Origin: Planctomycetota bacterium
GTDB taxonomy: Bacteria > Planctomycetota > UBA1135 > GCA-002686595
Assembly (NCBI GenBank): GCA_029259605.1
Contig: JAJDEV010000051.1
Span: 1-37,519 of the forward strand
Direction: 5' to 3'
DNA length: 37,519 bases
The translations under genes were made by a program, and so were the position numbers. Positions 34,331-37,519 of this stretch are shown here, piece by piece; the first letter of the stretch is position 1; each line of letters opens with the position of its first letter. Under the pieces are notes generated by a model. The model was not told the origin of the DNA and made no database searches. It worked only from the letters and a program-made list of their open reading frames with translations.

Positions 34331-35455
34331 ATGACTCGGATCTTCTTCGACGCGCGCGAGCTCTACTTCCTCACGCAGTACATCCCCGTCTATCGCGTCC
34401 TGGAAGCGCGCGGCATCGAGTGCCACTTCGTCGCGTACGACAACCGCAGCAGCCATCGCAGCGCGATCCGCGCGGGCTTCGACGCGCTCGAGCTGCCGAC
34501 GATCTGGGTCGAGGACAAGCAGCAGGGGCTCGACGTCTATCGGCGCGAGGCGCCCGACTGGATCGTGTTCGGCCGCAGCTACGGGTTGACGAGCCAATTG
34601 CCCGCCGCGACGCGCACGGCGCAGCTCTACCACGGGATCGGGATGAAGACCGACATGTGGGCGCCCGGGCTCGTGAACCACGACGTGCGTTTCGTCGAGG
34701 GCAGCTACTACTCCGAGCGTCTGCGCGGCCTGTTTCCCGACGCGTGCCAAGTCGACGTCGGCTACCCGAAGATCGATCCGTTGCTCTGCGCGGAGGAGCA
34801 GCGCCCGCGCCTCGACCTCGAAGCGCTCGGACTCGATCCGAAGAAGAAGACGTTGCTGTACGCGCCGACCCACTCGCCGACCTCGTTCCCGAACATGCGC
34901 GACGATTGGCCGGCGGAGTTCGAGGGTTACAACCTGATCGTCAAGCCGCACCAGCTCTCGTACTTCAGCTCGAAGCGCCAGACGCATCGCGAGAAGATGG
35001 ACCTGTGGGCGCGCTCGCCGAACGTGCACATCGCGCCGATCGAGGCGTTCGACGCCGCGCCGTACATGAACACGGCCGACCTGATGATCAGCGATCTGTC
35101 GGCCGTCCTGTTCGAGTTCGCCGCGACGGGCAAGCCCGTGATCTGGTGCGACTTCCTGCACTTCCACTGGACGCGGTCGGGGCTCCTGCACCATCGGCGG
35201 TGGAAGCGCGTGGACCGCAAGATCGTGAAGCGCTTCCACGACATCGCGATGCACGCGAAGCGGTACCGGGACCTGAAGGGCATCGTGCAGGACGCGTTGG
35301 CCGATCCGGAGCGCGGGCGGTCCGCGCGCCGGAAGCTGGCCGAGGAGCTCGTGGGGCCGCTGGACGGTCGCTCAGCCGAGCGCGTTGCGGACTACTTGCT
35401 CGAGCACGCCGGCCAGCCGGCGGTGGGGCGCGCGGCGAGCGCCCTCGCGCGCTGA
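34331..35455 (+). CDS. CDP-glycerol glycerophosphotransferase-like (TagB/TagF family) transferase
   Basis: 374 residues, GT-B-like. Motifs match the poly(glycerophosphate) transferase family: [12 protein letters not shown] (99-109, catalytic-histidine region), [10 protein letters not shown] (143-152), LLYAPTHSP (175-183), LIVKPHQ (202-208) and [24 protein letters not shown] (249-272, nucleotide-diphosphate binding). Known members move a glycerol- or ribitol-phosphate from a CDP-alcohol onto a membrane-linked acceptor at the cytoplasmic face. Planctomycetota lack wall teichoic acids, and the gene is divergent from an operon that should make a CMP-linked phosphonate. I infer that it transfers an aminoethylphosphonate headgroup, or a similar CMP-activated group, to a glycan or lipid. 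No membrane helix is apparent. Confidence 0.85.
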   Translation: MTRIFFDARELYFLTQYIPVYRVLEARGIECHFVAYDNRSSHRSAIRAGFDALELPTIWVEDKQQGLDVYRREAPDWIVFGRSYGLTSQLPAATRTAQLYHGIGMKTDMWAPGLVNHDVRFVEGSYYSERLRGLFPDACQVDVGYPKIDPLLCAEEQRPRLDLEALGLDPKKKTLLYAPTHSPTSFPNMRDDWPAEFEGYNLIVKPHQLSYFSSKRQTHREKMDLWARSPNVHIAPIEAFDAAPYMNTADLMISDLSAVLFEFAATGKPVIWCDFLHFHWTRSGLLHHRRWKRVDRKIVKRFHDIAMHAKRYRDLKGIVQDALADPERGRSARRKLAEELVGPLDGRSAERVADYLLEHAGQPAVGRAASALAR

Positions 35456-35527
35456 CGAAGCGCGATCCGAAGCGCGAAGTTGGACCGTCCTTGCACGTGG
35501 CCTGTCGCACGTGAGACTCGTAGCCCC

Positions 35528-37384
35528 ATGATTACTCGCAAACTGGGCTCGCTTCTCCGTGGCAAAGCCACGCCGTTCCAAATCGTCGCCGCCTGCGTGC
35601 TCGGAGCGCTGCTCGGATTCGCGCCGGGCCTGCTCCAGGCGCCCGGGCTGTACGGCCTCTTGCTCGCCGCGCTGCTCGTCGTGAACGCGAACCTCGGGCT
35701 CGCGTTGCTCGTCGCGGCGGGAGCGCGACTGCTCTCGTACGCGCTCGTCTCGGTCTCGTTCGGTATCGGCGAGTTCCTGCTCGACGGCCCGACGTCCGGA
35801 CTCGCGAGCGCGCTCGTCAATGCGCCGTTCCTCGCCTGGTGCGGCTTCGAGTACTACGCCGTCGCCGGCGGACAGCTCCTCGGGCTCGTGCTCGGGCTGG
35901 TGCTCGGGTTCGGGATCGCGCGCTTGGTGAAGTCGTTCCGCCTGAAGCGCGCGGCCGCGGAGAAGGATCCCTCGCGCGTCGACGCGCTCGCATCGAAGCC
36001 GGTGGCGCGCTTCCTGATCTGGCTGCTCTTCGGAGGGAAGGGCAAGCAGAGCTGGGAGGAGAAGGCGTCGAAGCGCGTCGGCAACCCGGTGCGGATCTGG
36101 GGCGCGGCGTTGCTCGTCGTGCTGGTGGTCGGCGGCTACTTCCTCCAACAGGCACTCGGCGGACCGCTCGCGCGCCGCGGGCTGACCGCCGGGCTCGAGG
36201 GCGCGAGCGGCGCGACCGTCGACGTCGGCGCCGCGACGCTCTCGCTCGACGAGGGGCGCTTCTCGATCGATGGTCTGGCGTTGGCGGATCCTGAGTCGCT
36301 CTCCACCGATCTCTTCCGCGCGTCGAGGCTCGAAGCCGACGTCGACCAGGCCGATTTCCTCCGCCGCCAATTCCACATCGCACGCATCGTCGTGGCGGAC
36401 GCGCGCAGCGGCGCGCCGCGCGCGACGCCGGGCGTGCTCACGCGCTCCCGGCCGGCCAAGGTCGAGGAGCCGCCGGCTGCGACCGAGGGCGAGTCGAACG
36501 GCGCGTCGCTGAAGGACGTGCTGCAGAACTGGGAGGTCTGGAAGGACCGCCTCGTGCAAGCGCGGAGCTGGATCGACCGGATCGGCGGTCTCGCGTCGAG
36601 CGACGGGGACGAAACGGGTGCGGCCGAGTCGCTCGCCGATCGCCTCGCGCGGCGCGTGCGCGAGCAGGGTTGGCTCGGTGTCGACGCCGAACACCTCTCC
36701 CTGAACGCGCCGACGCTGCTGCTGTCGGAGTTGCTCGTCGACGGACTCGAGATCGACGCGCTCCCCGGCCGCACGTTCGACCTCCACGGCACCGCGCTCT
36801 CCACGCACCCGAAGCTCGTCGACGCGCCGCCGCGCATCGACCTCGCGTCGCGCGACGGCGCGATCGGCTTCGCCCTCGACCTCGCACCCGCGTCACGCGC
36901 GGGCGGCGACGGCGGGCTGAACTTTCATTGGAAGGGCCTCGCCGTCGACGACGCGATGGCGCAGCTCGAGCTCGACGGCCCGGCGCCGTTCCAGGGCGGA
37001 ACGCTCGACCTCGAGCTCGGCGGCGGTTGGGACAAGGGACAGATCGGGCAGCTGAACCTGCCGCTGAAAGTGACGGTGCGCGACACGGTCTTCGCCTTCG
37101 GAGACATGCAGCCGACGCGCCTCGCGGAGCTCCCGCTGACGATCGGCATCACCGGTTCGCTCGACGCCCCGCGCATCCACTTCGACGCGAAGGCGCTCAC
37201 CGACGCGCTCGTCGCGGCCGGCAAGGACGAGCTCGCGAACCAAATGAAGAGCCGCCTCTCCGGCGAGCTCGGCGAGAAGCTCGGCGAGCTGACCGAGGGC
37301 GCGGGCATCGAGGTCCCCGCCGACCTGGGCGACAAGGCCAAGGACGCCCTGGGCGGCTTGTTCGGCGGGAAGAAGAAGGACTAG
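35528..37384 (+). CDS. Membrane protein: TIGR03546-like N-terminus fused to TIGR03545/AsmA-like C-terminus
   Basis: 618 residues from ATG 35528. Residues 15-135 contain about four membrane helices (including AACVLGALLGFAPGLLQAPG and a Gly/Leu helix near 112-130) and resemble the TIGR03546 / DUF2062-like family. After a basic linker, VRIWGAALLVVLVVGGYFL (188-206) is another membrane helix. About 400 residues follow with AsmA-like features: SGATVDVGAATLSLDEGRFSIDGL, then LFRASRLEADVDQADFLRRQ, which resembles the TIGR03545 family. The two families are usually neighbouring genes; here they are one protein. AsmA-like proteins act in envelope lipid transport, which is only a hint at function. The stop codon TAG (37382-37384) lies inside the dispersed repeat. 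Confidence 0.78.
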   Translation: MITRKLGSLLRGKATPFQIVAACVLGALLGFAPGLLQAPGLYGLLLAALLVVNANLGLALLVAAGARLLSYALVSVSFGIGEFLLDGPTSGLASALVNAPFLAWCGFEYYAVAGGQLLGLVLGLVLGFGIARLVKSFRLKRAAAEKDPSRVDALASKPVARFLIWLLFGGKGKQSWEEKASKRVGNPVRIWGAALLVVLVVGGYFLQQALGGPLARRGLTAGLEGASGATVDVGAATLSLDEGRFSIDGLALADPESLSTDLFRASRLEADVDQADFLRRQFHIARIVVADARSGAPRATPGVLTRSRPAKVEEPPAATEGESNGASLKDVLQNWEVWKDRLVQARSWIDRIGGLASSDGDETGAAESLADRLARRVREQGWLGVDAEHLSLNAPTLLLSELLVDGLEIDALPGRTFDLHGTALSTHPKLVDAPPRIDLASRDGAIGFALDLAPASRAGGDGGLNFHWKGLAVDDAMAQLELDGPAPFQGGTLDLELGGGWDKGQIGQLNLPLKVTVRDTVFAFGDMQPTRLAELPLTIGITGSLDAPRIHFDAKALTDALVAAGKDELANQMKSRLSGELGEKLGELTEGAGIEVPADLGDKAKDALGGLFGGKKKD

Positions 37385-37479
37385 CCCGGATCCTTCATGA
37401 GCCTTCACCGAGATCGACGCAGCTGCGCGCCATCTCAACGCTTCCCTCCCTCACCGGGTTCGACGACCCGTCCAGGTCG
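37381..37479 (-). repeat. Dispersed repeat, right-end copy (inverted relative to left copy)
   Basis: The reverse complement aligns ungapped to 30-128 with about 82 of 99 identities. The CTAG end of the element (37381-37384) supplies the stop codon of the preceding membrane-protein gene. Palindromes GCAGCTGC and TCATGA are shared with the left copy. No transposase is attached. Confidence 0.75.
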
Positions 37480-37493
37480 CCTGCACGCGCTTC

Positions 37494-37519
37494 GGTCGCG
37501 AAGCGCTGATCTGGCGCGC
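37494..37519 (+). repeat. Dispersed repeat, truncated copy at the right edge
   Basis: The last 26 bases match 59-84 of the left copy at about 21 of 26 positions, including CGCT-ATCTGGCGCGC, and in the same orientation as the left copy. It therefore faces the copy at 37381-37479 head-to-head. TGGCGCGC here can pair with GCGCGCCA in that copy. The rest lies beyond the window. Confidence 0.5.

Noticed and set aside
34172..35254. Upstream extension of PEP mutase
   Set aside because: It would run antisense through the TagF-like gene; the family begins at the [10 protein letters not shown] motif, matching GTG 34171.
1..37519. tRNA, rRNA, CRISPR arrays, transposases, prophage genes, riboswitches
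   Set aside because: Looked for on both strands by eye; none found. Intergenic gaps are short and mostly filled by promoter-like boxes, one hairpin and the repeat.

Overview
This is a compact, GC-rich (roughly 70 percent) bacterial segment with 26 supported protein genes and no RNA genes, CRISPR array or insertion sequence that I can recognise. The gene mix points to Planctomycetota: a 1211-residue Ser/Thr kinase with a C-terminal helical repeat region, a lipoprotein sulfatase, a PQQ-type propeller secreted protein, a membrane-anchored squalene-cyclase-like toroid protein, several multihaem cytochromes, few Shine-Dalgarno sites and start-proximal -10 boxes. The class is not determinable by eye. 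Copies of one dispersed repeat lie at both ends, so this may be a whole contig that broke at repeats.

Layout. 1-330: repeat copy and intergenic DNA. 331-1557 (+): an unrecognised 408-residue protein. 1577-8417 (-): a TonB-like/squalene-cyclase-like protein, then the overlapping set rnc-mfd-surA-like (RNase III, transcription-repair coupling factor, parvulin-type chaperone). 8441-15172 (-): an electron-transfer cluster in transcription order of pentahaem cytochrome, outer-membrane beta-barrel lipoprotein, tetrahaem c554-like cytochrome, small His-rich membrane protein and decahaem cytochrome. 15234-17730 (+): ABC exporter (ATPase, ABC-2 permease) with a translationally coupled 64-residue protein. 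17749-19191 (+): sulfatase. 19224-21653 (-): a secreted or anchored protein of lower GC and a dGTPase-like HD hydrolase. 21822-27758 (+): PQQ-propeller protein, lipoprotein cyclase/formamidase and the large kinase. 27772-29499 (-): erythromycin-esterase-like protein.

29603-34171 (-) is the most interesting part: a tightly overlapping phosphonate operon. PEP mutase (fused to a nucleotidyltransferase) makes phosphonopyruvate, phosphonopyruvate decarboxylase makes phosphonoacetaldehyde, 2-aminoethylphosphonate (AEP) transaminase makes AEP, and a separate cytidylyltransferase probably makes CMP-AEP. Divergently, 34331-35455 (+) encodes a CDP-glycerol glycerophosphotransferase-like (TagB/TagF) enzyme that could transfer the activated headgroup to a surface polymer. 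Together they look like a self-contained cell-surface phosphonate decoration cassette. The window ends with a 618-residue membrane protein that appears to fuse two families normally encoded by adjacent genes (35528-37384), followed by inverted copies of the repeat.

All assignments come from reading motifs and translations by eye; no database search was run. Residue numbers and identity counts are hand counts.
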